DNA of 64,000 nucleotides from Boswellia sacra (Eukaryota; Streptophyta; Magnoliopsida; Sapindales; Burseraceae): NCBI GenBank assembly GCA_013180625.2, contig SNVD02009519.1:2508501-2572500 (forward strand). Direction: 5' to 3'. A program made the position numbers and the translations under genes. Position 1 is the stretch's first letter. Every line of letters starts with the position of its first letter. The notes under the pieces were generated by a model. That model ran no database searches, had not been told where the DNA came from, and saw only the letters and a program-made list of their open reading frames with translations. Of this stretch, positions 10,301 to 19,637 are shown piece after piece.

Positions 10301-13081
10301 CTAGTAAACTGACTCAAACTAGTATTTCAAGAGTCAATGCTCAAAATTGAATTGCATTGCATAAGGTGGAAGCAATGTAGTTTTAACAGTTATCCTCACA
10401 TAAAAGTTAGTATATTTATGTGACAACTACTTTTGTTACAGAATAGGAAGTTAGTATGTTCACTCACTAAAGCATACCTCAGCGACAAATGCACCTGCAT
10501 GTGAGTTGTCCTTGAAAGCAGTCTTTGGTATGCGAATTATTAAATGACGAGAAAACTTTTCTGCATACAAGGATGATTAGTACTATTATTTGATTTCAAT
10601 GACTCAACTCAAATTGAAATCCAATAGAAAGGTCAATACTTCTTGCATTATGAAGTATGTTCTTTCGTGAGTAATCAGATGTAAAATGGTTTTAAATAGG
10701 GCAAGGTGGGACTCAAAGCCCTGACACCATGGTTGGTAGAATGTGCTCTAATCATTTGAGCTACGCCCTACAACCCATCTCAACATTGTACTCAATAAAT
10801 AAGGAGGGACTGGATAATGTGCAACAGCTAGAACATCATACCTTCTGTAGACGAATCAAGCTCAACTATCCAATCTTCATTTCCTTCAATGAAGTATTTG
10901 TCAAGTAATGCTTCTAGAGTGACTGCTATCAAGAGATCAACCATTTCATCTCCATCTTTTTCAGGATTGTCTCTCTTATTGAACTCCAAATCAAAGTACA
11001 GATGGCATGGTAAACCCTGGAAGCAACCCATCATCAAAGTGTGAGAATGCGAGCAAAAATATTAGCTCTGTTGATATAACAGTGAAGTGCATTTACAGTG
11101 TCTTAATACTTCAGTATAATGGCTGGTATCTTTAGTTTATGGAAAAAAACCAAAAAAAAAAAAAAAAGAAAAAGAAAGAAAAGAAAAGAAGTTCCTTACA
11201 ATGTTCCCATGTGCATCCCAAACATTTTAGTGTCAAGGAACTGAAGAGAATATACAGTTTGAGAGACCTGGCACATTGTAATACATGACCTATAGGGACA
11301 TATAGAGTAATGTTACATCTACAACTCATTTACAACCAATCTTTCTTACAACTTGAGTTGGCAGAATACATTGGATGAATAAAAAATGAAAATAAATAAA
11401 AGATGTTAAATTACATGACATGGTAATTACTCATCCATTGAAATTCTACCAACTCAGATTGTAAAAAAAATTGGTTGCAGATGAGTTGTAAGTGTAATAT
11501 TACTTGGGACCAATAACATACAGCCAGCAGTGCAATGTCAAAATCTACTCTCTGAGATAAACGAATCAAAGTACTTCAAATTTCATTAATACAGAAGAGA
11601 ACAAGAAATTGCTGCTCCCAGACAAACTTTTACTTTTTCTATAGTTTTTGCAAGATTAACTAACGACACAAGCATGAAAAAGAGGAAATCAGAGATTTGA
11701 TCTTGACTTCAATATATAAAATATGTTATAAGTACGTGTTTGTGTGTGTACAAATGATTTAATGTGTGGCAGGAAAATTCAGCTGCTTTCACCTCCTGAA
11801 TCACTTCATAATGGTGGCGAAACTTTGAATCCATTGTTTTGTACCTAAAATCAAACGGATCAACATGCAAATTAAATAAAGTACTTCATGATGAAATAAA
11901 TGCATATATGGAAGCAAAGTAAGAAAGAGAACCTCCTCCAGAACTCCTTATATGTTGAAACAAGAAATCTTCTTTGTCCACTGAAATGGTCCTGATAACT
12001 ATAAATACGTACATTTGCATGAGCTTTTGCAAACTTCATTGCTTCATCTTGCCTTGGAAATGTAGCCCATACTTCCTTCCTATGCAACCAAGTCAGCAAA
12101 GTCGATACATAACATTGTAAAGTACAATAAATAGAATAAATTGAAGCCTTTGCCTAAGATAGTTGAAAACTATTTGAAGGAATGAATACCTCAAGTTTGA
12201 TTTATCTTGTTCGGATAGATCAACACGTATTTCATGCAACAGCCGCAGTAAGCTCAATGGCCTTTTTGGAGGCACACCATGTGGAGTCCCATAAAATACA
12301 ACCGAAGAAATCTGCTTGCAACGGTTAGAATTGTTTGCTTTAACCGTTGACAAATTGAGCTGAAAAAAAAAAGTCAACATAATATTCAATCAAAGCTCCC
12401 AATTGAACACCAGGAGACATACTTATCTTATGATTTGCTTTAAGGATTCTTTACTAACTCAAAGAAGCAAAAAATAAAAAGGCAAAAAGTAAAAAAAAAA
12501 AAGGAGAAATAACGAAATAGAGGTTTTTTTTTTAATTAGCTTCAATAATTTTTTATTGTTTCAATTTAAAAAAAAAATTCCTCCACTTGACTATTATGGC
12601 AATTAACCCAAACTTCATTAAGATAAAGCAAGAGTTTCATTGAGAAGTAGTGTAGCTATTAGTAAAGAACAATCTGTGCAAGCAAGGGTGCATTTCAAGC
12701 AATTAAAATTGTCTCTTAGTGAGTAACTAACAGGAGATAAGCATAGCATAAAGTTGTGTACTTGTGTTGGAGTTGTATTTTGCTGGTTTGCTGATGCTGG
12801 AGACAGAGTGGCTGAACCTGAAGCTGTTGAAACCTCTTGCTTCGGTTTGTGTTTGATTCGTTTTCTTTCTCTCATAGCAGAAGCTGAGAATAGAACAAAT
12901 AATAATAACAATAATAATAAGAAATTGAAGCATTACATCCTGAGTACTTTCCATATAATTGAACAAAATGAAACTCAGATCCGTGTACAGATTACTTACC
13001 CGGAGGAGAGATGCCGCATTTGAAGCATTGGAAGAGTCGATCGACGTCGTCCATTGCGTTTGCGTTTGAATTGGTTGACAT
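7388..13081 (-). CDS. PRIMPOL: PrimPol, DNA-directed primase/polymerase
   Basis: There are fourteen coding exons, all in phase: 13000-13081, 12732-12883, 12190-12359, 11933-12079, 11793-11844, 10842-11016, 10478-10560, 9931-10143, 9461-9577, 9166-9322, 8585-8692, 8231-8296, 7873-8135 and 7388-7480. Together they encode 625 residues. The protein shows the archaeo-eukaryotic primase motifs: I, YFDLEF with D210 and E212; II, FSRHLII (S263-H265); and III, FVDTAVYT with D323. It also has the PrimPol N-terminal block VWATFPRQDEA and the zinc knuckle residues C474, H481, C501 and C506, spaced as in human PrimPol. These residues indicate an active enzyme that reprimes stalled forks and copies past lesions in the nucleus or organelles. 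The C-terminus has two acidic W-W motifs, DSWWIEA and DDHWWTA, which resemble RPA-binding motifs. Introns hold a MITE and a tRNA-derived repeat. The donor after exon 2 (GTTAGT) is the least certain junction. Confidence 0.93.
10698..10769 (-). repeat. tRNA-derived (SINE-like) fragment in a PrimPol intron
   Basis: On the minus strand an A-box-like TAGCTCAAATGATTAGAGCA is followed about 30 bp later by a B-box-like GGCTTTGAGTCCC, and the ends can partly pair (AGGGCGT with TTGCCCT). The D arm is good, but the anticodon arm does not fold properly. It is therefore a tRNA-derived SINE head or a decayed tRNA rather than a working tRNA. Confidence 0.5.
11305..11504. mobile_element. MITE with about 75-bp inverted repeats
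   Basis: The two ends are long imperfect inverted repeats. The left end starts GAGTAATGTTAC with ACAACTCATTTACAACCAAT further in. The reverse complement of the right end starts AGTAATATTAC with ACAACTCATCTGCAACCAAT. A clear target duplication is not visible. The element is in a PrimPol intron. The AGTAATATTAC termini recur at 31781. Confidence 0.7.
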
Positions 13082-13260
13082 TTTTTATTTTTTTTGGGAA
13101 GGATAGAGTGGCGGACTCTTGTGACCGTGGAGGGAAGTTTTGGTGCCTAACGCCATTCTTTGGTCATTAGAAGAGTTCAAAATTTTGGGAATATTTCCAA
13201 TGTACAACATAAAAAATATAATTTGAATTCGTAAACGAGCATAGCCTATATTTACCGCAT
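13082..13260. promoter_or_regulatory. PrimPol upstream region
   Basis: This short stretch lies between the PrimPol start codon and the left inverted repeat of the TIR element nest. It should hold the 5' UTR and core promoter. No TATA box is obvious. The transposon nest therefore begins only about 180 bp upstream of the coding start. Confidence 0.4.
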
Positions 13261-13462
13261 GAGGTTAGGTTTAAACGATAATTCCTTCTTGAGATATTGA
13301 TATTCGCAAATTGCTCCCTAGATTTCAGATTTTTGGTTAGCTTAGACGGCGTAAGGCTAAAATTGACAACAAAATCAGAAATAGGCTGAGGAATAACATA
13401 TAATAATAATTAAAAATAACATAAATATTTAATAATATTTAAAAACTATTTTAGTTAAAAAT

Positions 13463-14847
13463 GGGAAAATGCTATTTACCTCCTGATGTAAGGCGTAATT
13501 TGCCTCCTTGATTTCCAAGTATTTCGATTTACTCCCTAAGGTTCCAATGACAACATGAAAGTTAACACTGTAAGGGCAAAATCGTAATCTCATTTTCACA
13601 CACCATCAAATAATTATCCCCTTGTTTAAAAATTAAATTAAAATTAAAAATCTAAATAATACAAATTTTATCTCTCTTCTTTCTCTACAACCCCAAACGC
13701 GCGCTCTTTCCCCCTCTTTCTCTCCACCGTAACCATCTTCTCTCCACAGGTCGTATTCGCTTCCTCCTCCGGCCAACCTTCCCTCTCCATCCTCCAATTC
13801 CACCTCTCTCCCCTCTCCCTCACCTCCACTCCCTCCAATCCCTTAACTTCCAGGTCTGCCTCTCCCCTGTTTCCTCTCTGAAATCACCGCCACCAAATCC
13901 GTCCTTAGGAACTCCAACACCAGCACGGCGTCCTCGTCCTTTCAAACAGACTAAACCAGAGGTGGATGTGAAGAAATCTTGCATTTGATTTTCGTTTTAG
14001 GACTGAACCAGAGATGGATGGCTAGTGGCTCGAGTCTTGTATTTCGCGAACTGAACCAGAGGTGGACGATGGGGGTTGAGAAGAAAGGAAGGCGGAGAGC
14101 GTCGAGGCCAGAGGATCTTATAAGGATCTGCTTAAACTGGTGATGTTATTGTTTAGTTTTTTTATTCTTGTTTTGATTAAAATAGAAGAAGAAGAAAGGA
14201 TGTGTTAATTGATGACATGGCAGATTTAGCATTTAGGTTGACTTTGGTTGTGTTGAGGAGTGGGAAATGGAAGAAAGGAGATTATAAATTGACTACTAAG
14301 ATTGATGGGTTTGTTGATTGTTGATTTGGTTTATGGATTCTTGAAACTTTCTTGTAAAATTTGTGTTATTGTTGTTGTGTTAGTAAGCTTATTGATTTGC
14401 CGATTTAATGAATTTGTTGGTGGGTTGGTGGATTTGTTGATTTGGTTTATGGATTCTGGCGAAGCTGATGTAGTTGATGATTCTAATGTTCATGTGATGG
14501 GGGACGCCAAAAAGCAGACCAGTAGAGATGCTAGATATGGGAAGAGGGAGGAAGACGAAATTAAAAAATTTTTATTCGCTTTATTAATAATTTTTAATTA
14601 ATTTTATTATTCAACTTGGTCAAAGTCCTTAGAAGAAGGGTATTATGTTATTAAGTTCTTAAGTTCGTAGAAGCTAAGGGCATTTTAGTCATTTAGCTGC
14701 CTGTTATCAACAGTCAACTGTCAAACTACTTCAGCCGTTTTAATTAACGACCAAATTAAAACCTCAAGGTTTAAATTGGAATATTCAGAAATCGAGAGGG
14801 CAATGTTAAGTGGGCCTTACCTCGGGGGCCAAATTAGTATTATCCTA
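13463..14847. mobile_element. Nested TIR element, 1385 bp, TTAAAAAT duplication
   Basis: It is flanked by the direct repeat TTAAAAAT (13455-13462 and 14848-14855). The ends are diverged inverted repeats: the left reads GGGAAAATGCTA, and the right in reverse complement reads AGGATAATACTA. Both are followed by GTAAGGC and CTCGATTT/TTGATTT blocks. The core (about 13680-14130) is much richer in GC than its surroundings and pyrimidine-rich, with broken coding-like frames, so it may be a captured host fragment. The 8-9 bp duplication fits a non-autonomous Mutator-like (Pack-MULE) element. Confidence 0.7.
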
Positions 14848-14942
14848 TTAAAAATCACAATTTACCTGCCTACTCATCCAACCACATCAAAGCCTACCTT
14901 TCTCATCGACTTCCAAGTGGGAATCTCTTCCTCCTCCCTCGC

Positions 14943-15197
14943 TTAACCCCCCTCTCGACCTCCTCCTCCACCGTTCTTTTCTATCCGAAAAACTACCTTG
15001 GCAAATTGGATTGGAAGCTGCAGCCTCATAGGCGTCGAAGGCTTGGAAGAAAGCCCCACAATGGTGAATGATCCAAAATCTCCTCTGGAGCCTCCCATGT
15101 TGATGAAGTTATAAGCTACAACCCCATAGGCGTTGAAGGCTTGCTTGATGGTCTTATTGTCAAAGACCTCATCTTGATGGATTTTTCCAAGCTCCAA
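14943..15197 (-). pseudogene. Coding-like fragment inside the outer TIR element
   Basis: The minus strand is open for 84 codons (blocks such as NKTIKQAFNAYG and NMGGSRGDFGSF). I cannot name the family. Three related blocks recur with a period of about 93-96 bp, at 15014, 15110 and 15202 (plus strand GAAGCTGCAGCCTCATAGG, ATAAGCTACAACCCCATAGG and ATAAGCTGCAGCCCCACGG). The likely source is a gene piece captured and internally duplicated inside the transposon. Confidence 0.3.
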
Positions 15198-15750
15198 ATT
15201 ATAAGCTGCAGCCCCACGGTGGCGTGCGATTTGGAATCTTTCTTGGCCCTCTCTTTCTTAGTCTATTTTGTGTATGTGTTTATTGTTGTCAATTCGGGGG
15301 GCTTTGATTATATGGATGGATTTTTGTGTGTATGGGTTTTGACGGTGTAATGTTTTTTTTTTTTTTTAAAAGCACTTGGGTTTGTTAGTTTTAAGATGAT
15401 TTCTATAGGTTTGTTTCAAATTTAAGAATTTTGGTACTTTAATTTGGTTTTCGATTTTCAATGTCGGTGTTGTGCATGTTGCTTATTTCGTTAGTTTCTG
15501 ATGATTTGAAGGCTTAATTGGATATTTAGGATATTGAAAGTTCAAGTTTTTGTGGGTATTCTTCTCAGTTTGGGGTTGATTGAGATGAACAATAGTGGTT
15601 TGGTGTTTTGTTCTGGAGTACTTGGTGGTATATGGAGGAAATGGTGGTGTTTATTGTTCTCGGTTTGGGGGTTGATAAGGTATGCAGATGACATTAGGGA
15701 AATTAGTCAACTTGTATAATATTTAGGGCAAATTAGTTAAAAAAAAAAGG

Positions 15751-16532
15751 GAAAATTGAGGAAATAGATAAAATTAGGGGGTCTCATTGAAAAATAGACA
15801 CGTTCTCAAAAATTTTCATGTTATAGACACTTTCTTGATAAAAAGATTAAAATACCCTTTGAAATTACTTGCATGTGATTACTTGCATCCGACACTCTTT
15901 TTGAGATGAAATTGTTAAATTACAAACTATGGGGATTAAAAAAAATTAAAAGTAAGGATATATTTAGAGCATTATATTACGCGGAGACGACACTCGACAC
16001 AACTCGACACTCGATATTTCACCACTCGAAAACACTCGACACTCGACATTTTACCATTCGACAAACTCGAAACTCGACATTTCACCACTCGAAAACACTC
16101 GAAACTCGACATTTCACCATTCGATAAACTCGAAACTCGACATTTTATCACTCGAAAACACTCGAAACTCGACATTTCACCTCGACATTTCACCATTCGA
16201 AAACACTCGAAACTCGACATTTTACCACTCGACAACACTCGAAACTCGACATTTCACCACTCGAAAGCACTCGACACTCGACATTTCACCACTCGAAAAC
16301 ACTCGACACTCAATATTACATAACTCGACATGACTCGACAGGTTGTTTTCGAGTGTCGAGTGTCTTCTTCTTCGCGGGAGATGGGTTTCGGAAATGAGTC
16401 TTTGGAAAAAAATTGAAAAATAAGGGTAATTGGGTCTTTTTATCAAGAAAGTGTCTATGGCATAAGAATTTTTGAGAACGTGTCTAAATTTCAACAAGGG
16501 TTCCTAATTTTGTCTATTTTCTAAATTTTTTC
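15751..16532. mobile_element. Nested TIR element, 782 bp, carrying a minisatellite
   Basis: The left repeat (15751-15858) and right repeat (16425-16532) are near-perfect inverted copies of about 105 bp. They share TAGACACGTTCTCAAAAATT and TAGACACTTTCTTGATAAAA. Both flanks are A-runs of 8-9 bases, consistent with a 9-bp A-rich target duplication. The interior is dominated by a CTCGA tandem array. The element lies inside the outer TIR element and has no coding capacity. Confidence 0.8.
15990..16364. repeat. CTCGA minisatellite, 31-32 bp unit, about 10 copies
   Basis: The unit is roughly ACTCGAAAACACTCGACACT followed by CGACATTTCACC, with unit-to-unit variants (CACTCG/CATTCG, TTTCACC/TTTTACC). 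The array ends near 16340 and is followed at once by an inverted unit (GTTTTCGAGTGTCGAGTGTC, 16345-16364), so the end can form a hairpin. It makes up almost the whole interior of the 782-bp element. Confidence 0.9.
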
Positions 16533-16690
16533 AAAAAAAAATAGATATAAGGGCATTTTGGTTAAGTAATGCAAAAAAATTCTCTCTCCTATTTTACCAT
16601 CTAACTTAACGAAAAAATTCGAAATCTGATAGGTAATTTGCAATTATCAATCTCTCAAGGGCAATTTTTTTTAAGCCTAACGTCGGAGGG

Positions 16691-19637
16691 TGAAATGTAA
16701 AGTTTTCTCAAATTTTTTATTGGATTTAAATTTTATAGAATATGAAAAATTTTATCAATTAATTTTTCTTTATGGAATAATTAACTCTTATACTAAAATT
16801 AAGGTAAGATTTTTCTTTATTTAAAACACAAAAAAAAACACTCTTAATCTTCATTTTGATCTACATGTGAGATATGTCTTCTAGTTTTAAATATAAAGGT
16901 ATGACTTTTAAAAAGACTATATAGAGAGAAATTGCTAGGAATTACATCAGAAAATGAAATTATTGATTTACAGAGTCTAAAATTATATAACTTAATCAAT
17001 ATCTATATAATTCGACACAAAATCATTGAAATGGTGACATCACATTATTTATAAAAATATCTTTAATTTATTTTTTCTTTCTTACTCATCTAACAAATTT
17101 ATATGATACCAATTTATGTAAAATATATTATATAAATTTAGTTATATATATGTAATATTACTTTTTAAATATTGCTCGTGAGTCCATATGGATAATTTTT
17201 GTTCATCATCTATTTGTTTTAAAACATTTTAAAACTGATACTTTTCTTCTTTAATTTCTGAGTAATAATATTGGATGAGCCACACCGAAATGTTGTGACT
17301 TGGGTGAGTGAGTTGTTCATTCATCCTCCTACTTATCAAATATTTTGACCCTAAAACTTTGGATTACCTTGCTTTATGATTTCTTTTCCGGAATTGGAAA
17401 TTACTTGTTATTTTCAACTTTCAGGAAGAAGAATAGAAGAAATCCCGGCAAGGTTTTCATGCACTATGTAGAATGTGAGGATGACTTTACATGAGTTTAA
17501 TCATACATTTTATTAGGTAAATTTTATCCATGGAAATATTATAATCTTAAAAAATTAAAAAAAAGATTATTAAAAAAAATACACCGTTTGATGCATAGAT
17601 TTAAAAGAGCTCTTATTGGGAAAGGAAAATAGTCTATTCTTTTATGAGTCACAAGCGTATCTATTACATAAGAGATGTGGGGTAAAGTCAATACCCCTGA
17701 TTTGGATTCTGTTAAAAATAATATCTATTCTTAAACTTCACATAACTTACTTTACGTAAAGGCATATGTTTGGTTAAAAAGATCAAACATTTATAAACTA
17801 ATCTAAAATCTCATTAGTTAATGCAACAACTACTATAATATTATTTTATTAAGCAATAATTTTGGAATTTGACTAATTACAATATGAAGCCAGAAGTGGA
17901 GCAGAATATGTTCAGAGGAATGATCCATTTTACAAACCATCAGCTCCTGCTGAGTCACGACGGTGTTCTTTAAGGTTACTTAATTACATGTACAAAGACA
18001 TATAACTGCAAGCTTAAGTACATAAAAGTTATGGTGGAAAGCAATAATGCAGTATTATATACTTCTTTCTGTATTACTGCTTGTATGATTGCAATGGTGG
18101 AAACAATAATGCAGAATTACACGTACAAAATCAACAAGATGTGAACCTAATATCTTCAACTCAATCATATCTGCTATTAATTCTTTAATGCATTCCATAT
18201 TCCATCCACTGTAACCTACCTGGCCATATTTTCCAGCCTCAGCTTAGCTTTGGCCAAATTGTTATGTTTGCTTTAGATACTGATCGCTTTGAAAATGGTA
18301 AGGAGCACTGGTGCAAGGATGTCAGGGCAATTACGATAAGATATACCAGAGAACACACCTATATTTTTTAGCAAGTGTAACAAATGGTCGGCAAGCTAGC
18401 TTTGACGATTCTATGGCTACTACAATTATTTAGAAATAGTACGTAATAAGTAACATAGCCATTTGCACATACTTGTAAGGAATTGTACCACTATCCCTAT
18501 AACCGTTATTAAATGTGGTTTAAAGTATTAATGCCAATCTGACGTCCAAATAAGTTGTTTCTATAGGCTCTCGCTGCTACTGATCGGTCTTTTGCATTGA
18601 TCAAAACTTTCGACAGGGATGCCTCTTATTTGTTTGAGTTAATTTATTAATTGATGAATGAGGTTAAACGTTTTTTTCCCTCAATTGGGCAGCCATTTTA
18701 GAGATTTTGTGACCATCTTCTTAATTAAAGCCTCTTGGCACTCTTAGAGGTCAGGTTGGGAAATGGAACCACTCTGATACATCAAATAAATTTTTTATTT
18801 CATCATAGAAAGTGTTATATGCCACTTCACTTAGCATTTTCTAAATGAAGTAGAAACATCAACCAGTTGTCGGATTGTTGAGTCTGTAGTCCTTTTTACC
18901 TGCTCCGTGCACAATAATTTATCTCACCGCGTGCAGTACGCGTAGCAAGCATCATCAGATGCCGATAATTATTATTTTATGTAGCATTTTTATAAGTTCA
19001 AAATGGGATGTAAAGACGATTAATGCAGCTTATAGGATGACTCGTGCCATACTAATTTGCTCAAGTAATGCATATATTTAATATTCTATATAAGTAAGTT
19101 ATGGTGTAGGTTTACTGGGATTCGAAAGATTAAGTATATGTCTTCAAATTCAAAACTTAACACATGTTCAAGACTCTGTAAACCAATATTGCAAAAGTCA
19201 AGGCTTAAATTTTTCTGGTTTTACTACGCTAGCTGAATCAGTTTCAACTTTCAGATTATATAACAACATTTTTTAGTACACAAATGGTTGATCACTTATC
19301 TTGTTGAAAATTCATTGTAATTTTTCCTGTATATAATTCTATCTGCTATATATTTACTAAGTTTATAAAGCATTAGCGCGTATATGCATGCCTGCAGATT
19401 TTATTTTTTATATTTGGCAGTTGGGCTTGTTACTATGACGTTGCAGTCGGTGTCATTTCTGTCCCTTTTCATAATTGTATTCCATCCCAAAACCTGGAAC
19501 GCATTATATTTATACCTAACTTCCGTTTCTGTAGTCTCTTCATTCTTTGCATTTGCTCAACACAATAATATATATACATCTACTATTGTTCTTCTTTAAA
19601 TCTGTCAAAATTTACAGTTGATTCTGAGAACAACACA
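16691..19637. other. Intergenic region upstream of the DUF21/CBS gene
   Basis: This is 2.9 kb of AT-rich DNA. The only coding-like piece is an open stretch at about 17882-18002. No long repeat was found. The last few hundred bases should contain the promoter and 5' UTR of the DUF21/CBS gene, but no core element stands out. Confidence 0.45.

Larger units (their letters stand above)
13261..16690. mobile_element. Outer TIR element (Mutator-like), about 3.4 kb
   Basis: About 95 bp at the left (13261-13355, beginning GAGGTTAGGTTTAAACG) is matched by the reverse complement of 16594-16690 (GACGTTAGGCTTAAA). Both continue with a GAGATATTGATA/GAGATTGATAA block and a GATTTC block. The exact ends and target duplication could not be fixed. 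The element holds two other TIR elements (13463-14847 and 15751-16532) and a coding-like segment (14943-15197). It encodes no recognisable transposase. The length and style of the repeats suggest a Mutator-like family. Confidence 0.65.

Noticed and set aside
10698..10769. A functional tRNA gene on the minus strand
   Set aside because: The anticodon stem cannot form five pairs and the acceptor stem has mismatches, so it is kept only as a tRNA-derived repeat.
15906..16238. Open reading frames on both strands over the CTCGA array, giving repetitive Ser/Cys/Arg or His/Thr proteins
   Set aside because: They result from translating a tandem repeat inside a transposon. There is no start context or family, and both strands are open equally.
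15990..16364. CRISPR-like appearance of a regular repeat array
   Set aside because: There are no unique spacers, the units are contiguous and variable, and the host is a plant. It is a minisatellite.
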